Assembly: GCF_900112375.1 (NCBI RefSeq)
Contig: NZ_FOLS01000019.1
Span: 41,675 to 105,674, forward strand
Length of the DNA stretch: 64,000 bases
Source: Pseudomonas citronellolis
GTDB taxonomy: Bacteria > Pseudomonadota > Gammaproteobacteria > Pseudomonadales > Pseudomonadaceae
Direction of reading: 5' to 3'
Below, piece after piece: positions 17,183 through 26,154 of the stretch. Positions within the stretch are counted from its first letter, which is position 1. Each line of letters starts with the position of its first letter. The notes under the pieces are model-generated. The model made no database searches. It saw only the letters and a list, made by a program, of their open reading frames with translations, and was not told where the DNA came from. A program made the translations under genes and the position numbers.

Positions 17183-18358
17183 TCAGTCGCGCGCGTCGTT
17201 CTGCGCGGTCAGCTGCGCGTCCAGGGTCTTGACCTGCTGGCCGACGCGGACCTTCTGCGCGCCCTGGACGATCAGCTGGTCGCCGTCCGCCAGGCCCTTG
17301 TCGACCCACCAGCGGTTGCCCACCGCGCGGGCCAGGCTCAGCTGGCGCTGCTCGACCTTGCCGTCGACCACCACCAGGGCGCTGGCCTGGCCGCGCTCGT
17401 CGCGGGCCACGCCCTGCTGCGGCACCAGGATGGCGTCCGGCTGCACGCCCTCCTGCAGCGTCGCCTTCAGGTACATGCCCGGCAGCAGCAGGCCCTCGGG
17501 GTTGGGCACCAGGGCGCGCAGGGTCACGCTGCCGGTGCTCTCGTCGACGCTCACGCCGTTGAAGGTCAGGGTGCCGTCGTGGGCGTAGGCGCTGCCGTCC
17601 TCCAGCTGCAGGCTGATGCGCGTGGCGTCCTGCGCCTCGGCGGGGGCGAGCTTGCCCTCGGCCAGCTCGCGCTTGAGGCGCAGCAGGGTGGTGCTGGGCT
17701 GGGTGAAGTCGACGTAGATCGGGTCCAGCTGCTGCACCGTGGTCAGGGCGGTGGTCTGCTCGGCGGTGACCAGCGCGCCGGCGGTGACCGAGGAGGTGGC
17801 CGTGCGCCCGGAGATCGGCGCGTCGATCCGCGTGTAGCCCAGGTTGATGCGTGCCGTCTTCAACGCCGCCTGGGCCGACTGCAGGCTGGCGCGGGCCTCC
17901 AGCAGCGCGGCCTGGGCGCTCTCGTTGTCCTCCGCGCTGATGGCGTCGATCTTCACCAGCTGGGCATCGCGCCGGGCCTTGAGCTCGGCCGCCTTCAGGG
18001 TGGCGCGGGCGGAAGTGACGCTGGCCTCGGCCTGGGCCAGGGCGGCCTCGTAGGGCTGTGCGTCGATCTGGTACAGCGCCTGGCCGGCCTTCACCGTCTG
18101 GCCTTCCTCGAACAGCCGCCGCTGGATGATGCCGCCGACCTGCGGGCGGATCTCCGCCACCAGGTGCGCGCTGGCGCGGCCGGGGAGGGTGAGGCTGAGC
18201 GCCTGGGGCGCGCTGCGCACCTGGTAGATGCCGACCTCCTGCAGGTCGGCTTGCGGCGCGGCCGCCTCGTCGTCGAGGCAGCCGCCCAGGGCGAGCAGGC
18301 CGGCGCCCAGCAACAGGGCGCGGGCCAGCGAGGAAAGCGGGGGGGCGAGGGGGGACAT
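17183..18358 (-). CDS. RND efflux periplasmic adaptor (MexA/AcrA-like lipoprotein)
   Basis: The 391-aa membrane-fusion protein has lipobox LALGGC with Cys27. It has a barrel-sandwich (biotinyl-lipoyl-like) domain (VGGIIQRRLFEEGQTVKAGQ and GYTRIDAPISGRTATS), a coiled-coil hairpin at about 100-170, a beta-barrel and a membrane-proximal domain. The start at 18358 has GGAG 6 bp upstream; a start 20 codons earlier lies in the promoter. It is the first gene of the minus-strand pump operon, divergent from the histidine kinase gene across a 152-bp promoter region. Confidence 0.94.
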   Translation of the reverse strand: MSPLAPPLSSLARALLLGAGLLALGGCLDDEAAAPQADLQEVGIYQVRSAPQALSLTLPGRASAHLVAEIRPQVGGIIQRRLFEEGQTVKAGQALYQIDAQPYEAALAQAEASVTSARATLKAAELKARRDAQLVKIDAISAEDNESAQAALLEARASLQSAQAALKTARINLGYTRIDAPISGRTATSSVTAGALVTAEQTTALTTVQQLDPIYVDFTQPSTTLLRLKRELAEGKLAPAEAQDATRISLQLEDGSAYAHDGTLTFNGVSVDESTGSVTLRALVPNPEGLLLPGMYLKATLQEGVQPDAILVPQQGVARDERGQASALVVVDGKVEQRQLSLARAVGNRWWVDKGLADGDQLIVQGAQKVRVGQQVKTLDAQLTAQNDARD

Positions 18359-18405
18359 CCGGGACTCCGATCCTGGGTTGGATTCAGCGTCAAGGGTGCT
18401 CGGCG

Positions 18406-18425
18406 AATGTGCAGGCAATGTGCAG
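18406..18425 (+). promoter_or_regulatory. Direct repeat AATGTGCAG-N2-AATGTGCAG, probable response-regulator site
   Basis: Two perfect 9-bp copies at 18406-18414 and 18417-18425 recur at an 11-bp period, one helical turn, as expected for a tandem OmpR/PhoB-family dimer. The site is mid-way in the divergent promoter between the efflux adaptor gene and the BaeS-like kinase gene. Confidence 0.6.
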
Positions 18426-18510
18426 AAATCTGGGAGATTGCCCGCCGCGCCTTGAAGGGCCGCGGGGGCCGCGCTTCAATGGCGGCATCCCGACAGAGCC
18501 CGGCGGTGCC

Positions 18511-19905
18511 ATGAAAATCAGCCTCTCCAGCAAATTCTTCCTGGCCATGCTGGCGGTCTGCGCCTTCGCCGTGCTGGGCATGGTCTTCGCCGCCTACCTG
18601 AGCCTCAGGTACGGCTTCCTCGGCTACCTCAACCAGCAGGCCGAGGAGCGCATGGAACTCATCGTCCCGCGCGCCGAGCGGGCCTTCGCCACCCACGGCA
18701 GCTGGGACTTCATCCGCCGCGACCACGAACAGTGGTTCGACATGCTGCGCCCCGACGCGGCGACCCAGGACCGCGACTTCGACCCCAGCCTGCTGACCGT
18801 CTCCGACCTCACCGGCGCCTTCGTCCGCTTCGCCCTGCTGGACGAGGCGCAGCGCCTGATCATCGGCTACAAGGCGCCGCCGCGGGAGATGGTCCTGCGG
18901 CCGATCCGCCACCAGGGCCAGGTGGTCGGCTGGATGGCCCTGGCGCCGCTGCAGTCGGTTACCAGCGTCGGCGACCGGCGCTTCCAACTCAACCAACTGC
19001 GCTCCAGCCTGCTCATCGGCCTGGCCTGCCTGCTGGCCACGGCGGTGATCGCCTGGTGGCTCACCCGCAGCCTGCTGCGGCCGATCCGCCAGGTGGCCGG
19101 AGCCACCCATCGCCTGGCCGCTGGCGACTACGCCATCCAGCTGCCGGTGCGCTCGGCCGACGAGGCCGGCCAGCTGGCCGCCGACTTCAACCGCATGGCC
19201 GCCACCCTGGCCAGCAACGAACGCCTGCGCCGCGACTTCATGGCCGACATCTCCCACGAACTGCGCACCCCGCTGGCGGTGATGCGCGCCGAGCTGGAGG
19301 CCATGGAGGACGGCATCCGCCCCCTGGACGGCGCCGCCCTGCGCTCGCTGCAGGCCGAGGTGGGGGCCCTGGCCAAGCTGGTGGACGACCTCTTCGACCT
19401 GTCCCTGGCCGAGGTCGGCGGGCCCACCTACCGCCGCGAGCGCATCGACCTGCGGGTGCTGCTGCCGGTGGTGGCCGACGCCTTCCGCGCCGGCTTCGCC
19501 GAACGCGGCCTGGCCCTGGACGTGGAGCTGCCCGACGAGCCGCTGTGGGTGCTGGGCGACGAGTCGCGTCTGGGCCAACTGCTGCACAACCTGCTGGAGA
19601 ACAGCCGGCGCTACACCGACCCCGGCGGCCGCACCGTGCTGCGCGCGCTGCGCGAGGGCGAACGGGTGCTGGTACAGTGCGAGGATTCCGCGCCGGGCGT
19701 GGATGCGGCGGCGCTGGAGCGCCTGTTCGAGCGCTTCTACCGCGCCGAGCGCTCGCGCAACCGCGCCAGCGGCGGCACCGGCCTGGGCCTGGCGATCTGC
19801 CGCGGCATCGCCGAGGTGCACGGCGGCCGCCTGAGCGCCCGGGCATCGAGCATGGGAGGGTTGCTGATGACGCTGGAACTGCCGCAGGCCGGAGACGCGC
19901 CATGA
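18511..19905 (+). CDS. Sensor histidine kinase, BaeS-like
   Basis: The 464-aa kinase has TM1 at about 9-33, a periplasmic sensor of about 130 residues, TM2 at about 166-188, and HAMP ([20 protein letters not shown]). The H-box [20 protein letters not shown] carries His249. The N-box [16 protein letters not shown] and G-box [20 protein letters not shown] complete the catalytic domain. The TGLGLAIC and RTPLAV blocks and the order of domains resemble BaeS. The start ATG at 18511 fits the first TM. It overlaps the response-regulator gene by 4 bp. Divergent placement from an RND pump points to drug- or envelope-damage-inducible efflux. Confidence 0.9.
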   Translation: MKISLSSKFFLAMLAVCAFAVLGMVFAAYLSLRYGFLGYLNQQAEERMELIVPRAERAFATHGSWDFIRRDHEQWFDMLRPDAATQDRDFDPSLLTVSDLTGAFVRFALLDEAQRLIIGYKAPPREMVLRPIRHQGQVVGWMALAPLQSVTSVGDRRFQLNQLRSSLLIGLACLLATAVIAWWLTRSLLRPIRQVAGATHRLAAGDYAIQLPVRSADEAGQLAADFNRMAATLASNERLRRDFMADISHELRTPLAVMRAELEAMEDGIRPLDGAALRSLQAEVGALAKLVDDLFDLSLAEVGGPTYRRERIDLRVLLPVVADAFRAGFAERGLALDVELPDEPLWVLGDESRLGQLLHNLLENSRRYTDPGGRTVLRALREGERVLVQCEDSAPGVDAAALERLFERFYRAERSRNRASGGTGLGLAICRGIAEVHGGRLSARASSMGGLLMTLELPQAGDAP

Positions 19906-20570
19906 GCCAGGGCGACATCCTGCTGGTGGAAGACGAACCCAAGCTGGCCGCGTTGGTGGGCGACTACCTGCGTGTCGCCGGCTACCAGGTGGAACACCTC
20001 GCCGACGGCAACGCGGTGATCCCGGCGCTGCGCGGCAAGGCCTACGACCTGCTGCTGCTCGACCTGATGCTGCCCGGCCGCGACGGCCTGGACATCTGCC
20101 GCGAGCTGCGCGGCTTCAGCCGCATGCCGCTGATCATGATGACCGCGCGGGTCGAGGAGATCGACCGCCTGCTCGGCCTGGAACTGGGCGCCGACGACTA
20201 CATCTGCAAACCCTTCTCCCCCCGCGAGCTGGTGGCGCGGGTCAAGGCCGTGCTGCGCCGCAGCGGCGCCCAGGCGCCGAGCCTGGGCCTGGAACTGGAC
20301 CCGCGGGCCTTCCAGGCGCGCTACCTGGGCGTGGCGCTGGACCTCACCCCGGTGGAATTCCGCATGCTCGCCGCCCTGGCCGCGCGCCCTGGTCAGGTGC
20401 TGTCCCGCGACCAGCTGATGAACCACATCTACCAGGACCACCGCGTGGTCGCCGACCGCACCGTCGACAGCCACGTGAAGAACCTGCGGCGCAAACTGGC
20501 GGCGGTGGCCCCGGGGCACGACCCGATCCGCTCGGTGTACGGCGTGGGCTACAGCCTGGAGGCCGGGTAG
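19902..20570 (+). CDS. Response regulator, BaeR-like (OmpR family)
   Basis: The 222-aa protein has receiver residues Glu10/Asp11, phospho-acceptor Asp54 ([12 protein letters not shown]), Thr81 and Lys103 ([10 protein letters not shown]). The winged-helix effector follows ([20 protein letters not shown] and [12 protein letters not shown], ending [12 protein letters not shown]). It forms an operon with the kinase. Its presumed site is the AATGTGCAG direct repeat in the divergent promoter. The gene stops at the edge of a long REP region. Confidence 0.92.
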   Translation: MSQGDILLVEDEPKLAALVGDYLRVAGYQVEHLADGNAVIPALRGKAYDLLLLDLMLPGRDGLDICRELRGFSRMPLIMMTARVEEIDRLLGLELGADDYICKPFSPRELVARVKAVLRRSGAQAPSLGLELDPRAFQARYLGVALDLTPVEFRMLAALAARPGQVLSRDQLMNHIYQDHRVVADRTVDSHVKNLRRKLAAVAPGHDPIRSVYGVGYSLEAG

Positions 20571-20609
20571 GGCGGCGTTTCTCCCGCGCCTCGGGCACAC
20601 AACCATGCC

Positions 20610-21182
20610 CCTGCAGGAGCGCGCCCTGCGCACGAATCGCGGACGGAGTCCGCTCCTACGCGGTTTTCTGGGTTATTCCCCTTCGGGCCAGCGCTTGCGC
20701 TGGCCCGAAGGGGAATAACCCAATAGACCGCTGCATCACCCATGGCGCACCAATGTAGGAGCGCGCCCTGCGCGCGAATCGCGGGCAGGGCCCGCTCCTA
20801 CGGAGAGCCCCACGGCGTGGCCGGCAAGGCAGCCCCGTAGGATGGGTTGAGCGAAGCGATACCCATCGCCGCCATCGCATGGGTTTCGCCAAGGCTCAAC
20901 CCATCCTACGAAAAGCACCCTGACGCAGTTGGCAAGACAGTTGCTCCTACTTGAACGTGGGTTCGAAAGTGGGTCCAGCGTAGGAGCGGATTCCGTCCGC
21001 GATAACCGCGGTTTCCGGCGCACAACCATGCCCCTGTAGGAGCGCGCCCTGCGCGCGAATCGCGGGCAGGGCCCGCTCCTACAGGTGGGCTCGGAGGCGG
21101 ACGCATCGTAGGAGCGAGCTTGCTCGCGAACAGACTCCGCTGCGGGGCTCATTCGCGAGCAAGAACCAGGCGTCCCCCTCGA
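20610..21182. repeat. REP-rich intergenic region (gap 20571-21209)
   Basis: The gap is almost wholly repeats. It has several GTAGGAGCG(G/C)-type REPs in both orientations (around 20614-20660, 20756-20802, 20981-21015, 21036-21082 and 21108-21131). A GTAGGATGGGTTGAGC inverted pair lies at 20837-20909, and a perfect long palindrome at 20669-20722. No gene is supported; reading frames here translate the repeats (RSGPCPRFARRA-type peptides). Confidence 0.88.
20669..20722. repeat. Perfect 54-bp palindrome (26-bp arms, 2-base centre)
   Basis: The arms at 20669-20694 and 20697-20722 are exact reverse complements around a TT centre. The right arm begins GCGCTGGCCCGAAG and the element is bounded by TGGGTT/AACCCA. 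No T-tract follows on either side, so it is not a classical terminator. It does not match the REP families around it. Confidence 0.92.
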
Positions 21183-21209
21183 TCCTACGAAAAGCGCCCG
21201 GTTCGGGCG

Positions 21210-22466
21210 TTACAACAGATCCAGCGGATAACTCACGATCAACCGGTTCTCGTCGAAGCTGTTGGTCCTTCCCCAGTCGCGGCGCATCGTCGAGTTGCGC
21301 CACTTCAGGTTCAGCGTCTTCAGCGGCCCGGACTGCACGGTGTAGGCCAGCTCGCTCTCGCGGCCCCATTCGCTGCCGTCATCGGTGCTGGCGTTGTGCA
21401 CGTTGCTGCCGTGGATGTAGCGGTTCATCAGCGTCAGGCCGGGCACGCCGAGGCCGGCGAAGTCGTAGTCGTAGCGCAGCTGCCAGGAACGCTCCTTGGC
21501 GTTCTCGTAGCTGGAGTTGTAGCTGTCGTTGGCCAGGGTGCCGCCGCTGGCGCCGTTGACGCGGAACCACTCGTCGTCGCCCATGACCTTCTGCAGGCCC
21601 AGGTAGAAGGTGCCGGCGCCGTACTTGGCGGAGAACAACCCGGAGGCGGTGCGGTTGTCCAGGTCGCCGGCGCGGGCGCTGCCGTCTTCCTTGCCCCAGA
21701 AGTAGCCCAAGTTGGCACCCAACACCCAGTCGCCCACCGGCTGGAAGTGTTGCACCTGCAGGTACTGCTGCTGGTAGATGTCCTTCAGCTCGGCGTTCCA
21801 CAGGCCGACCAGGGTGCGCTCGCCGTTGAAGCGGTATTCGCCGCCGACGAAGTTGAAGCGGTCGGACTTGAACGCCGTGCGGTTGAACAGGCTCATGTCC
21901 TCCATGCTGGCGTCGTTGCGCGGGCTGTTCTGGCGGAACTGGCCGCCGTAGATAGTCAGCCCGGCGAGTTCCTTCGAGGTCACCTGCGCGCCCTGGAAGG
22001 TCTGCGTCAGCGAACGGCCGTCGTCGGAGCGCAGGATCGGCAGTGCCGGCGCCCATTCGCCGACCTTCAGCTCGGTCTTGGAAATGCGCGCCTTGCCGGC
22101 CACCGCCAGGCGGCCGAAGTCGTCGGCCGGGCGGCCATCGTCGTGCACCGGCAGCAACTGGGTGCCGGCGGTGCCCTTGCCGCCATCGAGCTTGACGCTG
22201 TACAGGCCGAGCACGTCCAGGCCCAAGCCGACGGTGCCCTGGGTGAAGCCGGACTTGAAGTCGAGGATGAAGTTCTGCGTCCACTCCTCGGCCTTGCCCT
22301 GGGCGGTGTCGCCCAGGTAGTTGCGGTTCATGTAGAAGTTGCGCAGCGTCAGGCTCGACTTGGCGTCTTCGAGGAAGCCGTCGGCGAAGGCGGGCAGGGT
22401 GGTACCGGCCAGGGCCAGGGCGGCGGGCAGGTAGCGGGGAAAACGACGGATGCAGGGATAGCCCAT
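21210..22466 (-). CDS. OprD-family outer-membrane porin
   Basis: The 418-aa protein has a signal peptide ending TLPAFA|DGFLEDAKS. The mature N-terminus GFLEDAKSSLTLRNFYMNR is the OprD/OpdX hallmark. The rest is an 18-strand barrel with alternating aromatic strands (EEWTQNFILDFKSGFTQGTV; SWQLRYDYDFAGLGVPGL), ending SYPLDLL. ATG 22466 lies just after an AGAGAG Shine-Dalgarno. OprD members take up small carboxylates or basic amino acids. Next to quinate/shikimate-type genes, an organic-acid substrate is likely. It is transcribed divergently from an IclR regulator gene, and the 382-bp gap contains operator-like sites. Confidence 0.92.
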   Translation of the reverse strand: MGYPCIRRFPRYLPAALALAGTTLPAFADGFLEDAKSSLTLRNFYMNRNYLGDTAQGKAEEWTQNFILDFKSGFTQGTVGLGLDVLGLYSVKLDGGKGTAGTQLLPVHDDGRPADDFGRLAVAGKARISKTELKVGEWAPALPILRSDDGRSLTQTFQGAQVTSKELAGLTIYGGQFRQNSPRNDASMEDMSLFNRTAFKSDRFNFVGGEYRFNGERTLVGLWNAELKDIYQQQYLQVQHFQPVGDWVLGANLGYFWGKEDGSARAGDLDNRTASGLFSAKYGAGTFYLGLQKVMGDDEWFRVNGASGGTLANDSYNSSYENAKERSWQLRYDYDFAGLGVPGLTLMNRYIHGSNVHNASTDDGSEWGRESELAYTVQSGPLKTLNLKWRNSTMRRDWGRTNSFDENRLIVSYPLDLL

Positions 22467-22724
22467 GACGATCTCTCTGGAGTCATTGTTGTGGGAGAGG
22501 CTTGTGCGGCGCGGCGGGGCGCCGGGAAACGCGGCGCTAGGCGGCTGGGTGGCCCGGCGTTCGCGGATCGAGAGAGGGGCGTGTGCTGTGTGGCATTGCT
22601 CTGGACCTTCTTGTAATTGTTCGAGGGTATTCGCGTCCGAGGGCAGCAGGCGCTGCCGGGTGTTTCGGTACGGTTCGATAGTGGAAGGGCGGCGGGCGGC
22701 GGACAATCGGCGAAAACGCTTCTT

Positions 22725-22760
22725 GTGCGAATAGCGAACATTAATTAACTGGTTCGAACA
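22725..22760 (+). promoter_or_regulatory. Composite operator in the oprD/iclR divergent gap (22467-22848)
   Basis: GTGCGAATAGCGAAC (22725-22739) is a 15-bp imperfect palindrome of the PcaR/IclR type (complement GTTCG-N4-TCGCAC). Six bases later comes TAACTGGTTCGAACA (22746-22760). A very similar composite (30003-30039) precedes quiC, and a single 15-mer of this type precedes the MHS transporter gene (29713). The remainder of this 382-bp gap shows no gene. Confidence 0.6.
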
Positions 22761-22848
22761 TTTAGAGAGGCTATCCGATCCAGCCCGGCGGTTCCCCGGC
22801 CCGGTCGATCTCATTAGAATCCGCCGATCCTCGTAGTGGACGACGCCC

Positions 22849-23625
22849 ATGGCCGGTAGCCAGATCGAACGCGCCTTCAGCCTTCTCGAAAGCCTCACCA
22901 GCGAACCCCGCGGCCTGCCGATGCAGACCCTCGCCGAGCGCCTGGAGATACCCAAGAGCGCCACCCACCGCATGCTCGCCGAGCTGATCCGCCTGGGCTA
23001 CGTGCGGCAGAACCCGGAGAACGCCCGCTACCAGCTGTCCACCAAGCTGGTGGCGCTGGGCTTCCGCTACCTGTCCTGCAGCGGCGCCGACATCGTCCAG
23101 CCGATCCTCGACCGCCTGGCCCAGGACAGCGGCGAACTGGTGCGCCTGGGGGTGATCGACGGCAGCCGCCAGACCTGGATCGCCAAGTCCCAGGGCGCCC
23201 GCTCGGGGCTGCGCTACGACCCGGACATGGGCCGCGACGCGCCGCTGTTCTACACCGCCTCCGGGCACGCCTGGCTGGCCAGCCTGGACGACACCCAGGC
23301 CCTGGAGCTGGTGCGCCGGCAGGGCGTGGGCGACCCCGCCAACTTCGGCCCGCGCGCGCCGCGCAGCGAGGACGAGCTGCTCGGCTACCTGCGCCGTGCC
23401 CGCGAGCGTGGCTACGCCTGGGTCGAAGAAACCTCGGCACTCGGCACCTCGGCCCTGGCTGCCGTGGTGCACAGCCCGGTAGACCGCCGGGCGATCGGCG
23501 TGCTGAGCATCGCCGGGCCCAGCGCGCGCCTGCCGGAAGCGCGCCTGCACGAACTGGCGCCGCTGCTGCTGGCCGCCAGCGCCGAGCTGTCCGCCGCCAG
23601 CCAGGCTTCCGACCTCTTCGCCTGA
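22849..23625 (+). CDS. IclR-family transcriptional regulator
   Basis: The 258-aa protein has an N-terminal winged HTH (QIERAFSLLESLTSEPRGLP; LAERLEIPKSATHRMLAELI) and a C-terminal GAF-like effector domain (APLFYTASGHAWLASL; RGYAWVEETSALGTSALAA). ATG 22849 gives the normal IclR length. It is divergent from the OprD porin gene and upstream of the Gfo/Idh gene. Family members respond to aromatic or hydroaromatic acids. Candidate targets are the GTKCG-N5-CGAAC sites at 22725, 29713 and 30003. Which of the two IclR proteins in the window binds them is not decidable from sequence. Confidence 0.9.
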   Translation: MAGSQIERAFSLLESLTSEPRGLPMQTLAERLEIPKSATHRMLAELIRLGYVRQNPENARYQLSTKLVALGFRYLSCSGADIVQPILDRLAQDSGELVRLGVIDGSRQTWIAKSQGARSGLRYDPDMGRDAPLFYTASGHAWLASLDDTQALELVRRQGVGDPANFGPRAPRSEDELLGYLRRARERGYAWVEETSALGTSALAAVVHSPVDRRAIGVLSIAGPSARLPEARLHELAPLLLAASAELSAASQASDLFA

Positions 23626-23641
23626 TTCCCCCTTGCTTGCT

Positions 23642-23666
23642 GGCCTTCCTCCCACGGAGGAGGGCC
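23642..23666 (+). terminator. Possible intrinsic terminator after the IclR gene
   Basis: A hairpin GGCC-t-TCCTCC / GGAGGA-g-GGCC follows the iclR stop by 17 bp. A weak T-rich tail (TCTTG) comes after it. The stem is good but the tail is poor. Confidence 0.4.
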
Positions 23667-23737
23667 TCTTGCGCCTGCCCGGGCGCAATGGCGGTCGATA
23701 ATCGCCCGCTGCTTGTCGCATTGCGCTTGAGTAAAAA

Positions 23738-23752
23738 TGGAACCGAGTTCTA
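23738..23752 (+). promoter_or_regulatory. Palindromic operator TGGAACCGAGTTCTA
   Basis: The arms TGGAAC/GTTCTA are separated by 3 bp and differ from a perfect palindrome at one position. The perfect form TGGAACTTGGTTCCA lies at 43739-43753, upstream of a KstD-like flavoprotein gene. Here it is 73 bp upstream of the GTG start of the Gfo/Idh gene. Confidence 0.55.
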
Positions 23753-23824
23753 AATTTGCTCATGCCATTCCATGGAGCCCTGTGCATCGGGGCTCCAGCA
23801 CAACAAGCAGAAGAGGAATCCCGC

Positions 23825-24877
23825 GTGACCGCTCCCTTGCGCATTGCCCTGATCGGCGCCGGCATCATGGGCCGCCAGCATCACCAGCACCTGCTCCAGG
23901 TGCCTGCCCTGCAACTCTGCGCGGTGGCCGACCCGGGCCCCGGCGCGGCCGGGTTCGCCGCCGAGTGCGGGGTGCCGTACTACGCCGACTACCGGCGCAT
24001 GCTGGAAGAGGCGCAGCCGCAGGCGGCGATCATCGCCAACCCCAACAACCTGCACGTGGCTACCGCCCTGGACTGCCTGGCCGCCGGCGTGCCGGTGCTG
24101 CTGGAGAAGCCGGTGGGCGTGCACCTGGACGAAGTGCGCGAGCTGGTGGAGGCGAGCCGGGGCAGCGGCGTGCCGGTGCTGGTCGGCCATCACCGCCGGC
24201 ACAACCCGCTGATCGGCAAGGCGCGGGAAATCCTGGCCGCGGGCGCCCTGGGCCGTCTGGTCAACGTCACCGCGCTGTGGCAGCTGCAGAAGCCCGACAG
24301 CTATTTCGAAGTGCCCTGGCGCCGCGAGCCGGGCGCCGGCTTCCTGCTCACCAACCTGATCCACGACCTCGACCTGCTGCGCTACCTGTGCGGCGAGGTG
24401 GCGCAGGTGCAGGCCTTCACCGGCAACGCGGTGCGCGGCCTGGTCAACGAGGACAGCGCGGCCATCCTCCTGCAGTTCGAGAACGGCGCCCTCGGCAGCC
24501 TGACCGGCTCCGACGGCGTGGCCGCGCCCTGGAGCTGGGAGCTGGATTCCGGTGAAAGCCCCATCTACCCGCGTCAGGTCGATCAGCCTTGCTACCTGTT
24601 GGCCGGCACCGAGGGCGCGCTGAGCATTCCGCAACTGCAGCGCTGGCACTACGCGCAGCCGGGCGCCGGCTGGCACCAGCCGTTGCTGCGCAGTAGCGAG
24701 CCCTTCACCCCGGGCGAGGCGCTGCGCCGGCAGCTGGAGCATTTCGTGCGCGTGGTGCGAGGCGAGGAGCAGCCGTTGACCGACGCCGTGGACGGCGGCC
24801 GTACCCTGGCGCTGATCGAGGCCATCCGCGAGGCCGCCGCCAGCGGCCGGGCGTGTGCGCCGGCGCGGGTTGGGTGA
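23825..24877 (+). CDS. Gfo/Idh/MocA-family NAD(P)-dependent oxidoreductase
   Basis: This 350-aa protein is read from GTG 23825, which has GAGGAA 8 bp upstream; an ATG 23 codons earlier overlaps the operator region and adds a non-family extension. The N-terminal Rossmann domain has IALIGAGIMGRQH and the family EKP motif (LLEKPVGVHLDE). The C-terminal domain has HHRRHNPLI and LLTNLIHDLDLLRYLCGE, with the likely catalytic His. Members oxidise hydroxyls of sugars, inositols and cyclitols. In this locus a quinate- or cyclitol-type polyol acid is plausible, but the substrate is unknown. Confidence 0.88.
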   Translation: MTAPLRIALIGAGIMGRQHHQHLLQVPALQLCAVADPGPGAAGFAAECGVPYYADYRRMLEEAQPQAAIIANPNNLHVATALDCLAAGVPVLLEKPVGVHLDEVRELVEASRGSGVPVLVGHHRRHNPLIGKAREILAAGALGRLVNVTALWQLQKPDSYFEVPWRREPGAGFLLTNLIHDLDLLRYLCGEVAQVQAFTGNAVRGLVNEDSAAILLQFENGALGSLTGSDGVAAPWSWELDSGESPIYPRQVDQPCYLLAGTEGALSIPQLQRWHYAQPGAGWHQPLLRSSEPFTPGEALRRQLEHFVRVVRGEEQPLTDAVDGGRTLALIEAIREAAASGRACAPARVG

Positions 24878-24904
24878 ATGAGCCCGTACGGGAGAGGGGC
24901 CACC

Positions 24905-25163
24905 GTAGGATGGGTGGAGCGGAGCGATACCCATCACCACGACCGCATGGGTATCGCAAGCTCAACCCATCCTACGACTTCGTCCGCGATCCACATCGGC
25001 ACCTTCGGTTATCGCGGACAAAGTCCGCTCCTACAGGTTGACGCCGAGCTTCCCGCCCATGCCGGACAGCCCCCTCTCCCTTCAGGGAGAGGGTTGGGGA
25101 GAGGGTGCTCTTGAACCTGACACCAGGGCCGCAAACACCGTTCGCGAGCAAGCTCGCTCCTAC
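24905..25163. repeat. REP-rich gap (24878-25256)
   Basis: It holds a GTAGGATGGGT inverted pair (24905-24975), a GCGGACAAAGTCCGCTCCTAC element ending near 25034, a CCCTCTCCCTTCAGGG element (about 25071-25105) and an inverted GTAGGAGCGAGC REP (25140-25163). The remaining 90 bp lead to the next start. No gene is supported. Confidence 0.85.
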
Positions 25164-25256
25164 GAAAAGGAAAGCGCCTCGGCGCGGCCTGCAAGCCACG
25201 CGATTCGCGCCCAGGGGGCGCTCCTACAATTCACCTGTGAACCGGATACCGATCCC

Positions 25257-26072
25257 ATGACCGACCGAATCTTCTCCCTCGCCGCCCTGACTGTCCTCGA
25301 ACTGTCGCCGCCGGACATGGTCGAGGTCGCCGCCCGCGCCGGCTACAGCCACGTCGGCCTGCGCCTGGTGCCGGCCACCGCCGAGGAGCACCACTTCCCG
25401 CTGGTGGCCGATGCCGAACTGCGCCGGCAGACCCAGGCGCGCCTGCGCGACACCGGCATCCGCGTGCTGGACCTGGAAATCCTGCGCCTGAAGCCGGAGA
25501 CCCGCGTGGCCGACTTCGAGCCCATCCTCGCCGTCGGCGCCGAGTTCGGCGGCACGGAGCTGCTGGTGGCCGGCAACGATGCGGACGAGGCGCGCATGAC
25601 CGAACGCTTCGCCGAGCTGTGCGAATTGGCCGAGGGCTACGGCATCCACCCGCACCTGGAGTTCATGCCCTGGACCGACGCCCCCGACCTGGCCACGGCC
25701 TGGCGCGTGGTGCGCAACGCCGGGCGCGACAACGGCTGCGTGCTGGTCGACGCCTTCCACTTCGACCGTTCCGGCTCCTCGCTACAGGACCTGGCACAGT
25801 TGCCGGCCTCGCGCATGCGCTATGCCCAGTTGTGTGACGTGGCCGGCCCGCGCCCGGACGACATGCAGGAAATCCTCCGTCAGGCGCGCAACGAGCGGCG
25901 CTTCCCCGGCGATGGCGACTGCGACCTGGCGGGCCTGTTGCGGACCTTGCCGGCGAGCGTGCCACTGAGCCTGGAGATCCCCACCCGGCAGCTGCTGGAG
26001 CAGGGCGTCAGCGCCCTGGAGCGGGCCAGCCTGGCGCTGGACAAGGCACGCACGGTGCTCGCCCGGCTCTGA
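25257..26072 (+). CDS. Xylose-isomerase-like TIM-barrel protein (dehydroshikimate-dehydratase-like candidate)
   Basis: The 271-aa AP-endonuclease-2-fold (IolE/TIM-barrel) protein starts at MTDRIFSLAALTVLEL. Four metal-ligand positions can be read: Glu135 (HPHLEFMPW), Asp165 (CVLVDAFHF), Gln191 (RYAQLCDV) and Glu240 (PLSLEIPTR). In the QuiC protein at 30181 the matching residues are Glu134, Asp165, Gln191 and Glu239, in the same local contexts. The set is shared by many isomerases of the superfamily, so dehydroshikimate dehydratase is only one candidate; a sugar-acid isomerase paired with the Gfo/Idh enzyme is another. An intrinsic terminator follows. Confidence 0.83.
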   Translation: MTDRIFSLAALTVLELSPPDMVEVAARAGYSHVGLRLVPATAEEHHFPLVADAELRRQTQARLRDTGIRVLDLEILRLKPETRVADFEPILAVGAEFGGTELLVAGNDADEARMTERFAELCELAEGYGIHPHLEFMPWTDAPDLATAWRVVRNAGRDNGCVLVDAFHFDRSGSSLQDLAQLPASRMRYAQLCDVAGPRPDDMQEILRQARNERRFPGDGDCDLAGLLRTLPASVPLSLEIPTRQLLEQGVSALERASLALDKARTVLARL

Positions 26073-26105
26073 TGCCGGCAACTGCGCCATTCCCATCCAC
26101 CCGTT

Positions 26106-26126
26106 CGCCCGGCACACTGCCGGGCG
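26106..26126 (+). terminator. Intrinsic terminator after the TIM-barrel gene
   Basis: A perfect 9-bp GC-rich stem (CGCCCGGCA/TGCCGGGCG) with a 3-base loop is followed by CCTTGCTTTGT. It lies 34 bp after the stop. It would insulate the transporter gene that starts at 26155, although read-through is possible. Confidence 0.6.
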
Positions 26127-26154
26127 CCTTGCTTTGTAAACCACGGGAAACCCG

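Noticed and set aside
14999..18514. A 1171-codon open frame on the plus strand across the RND pump genes
   Set aside because: It runs antisense through two complete genes, has no domain features, and has composition typical of a reverse-frame shadow.
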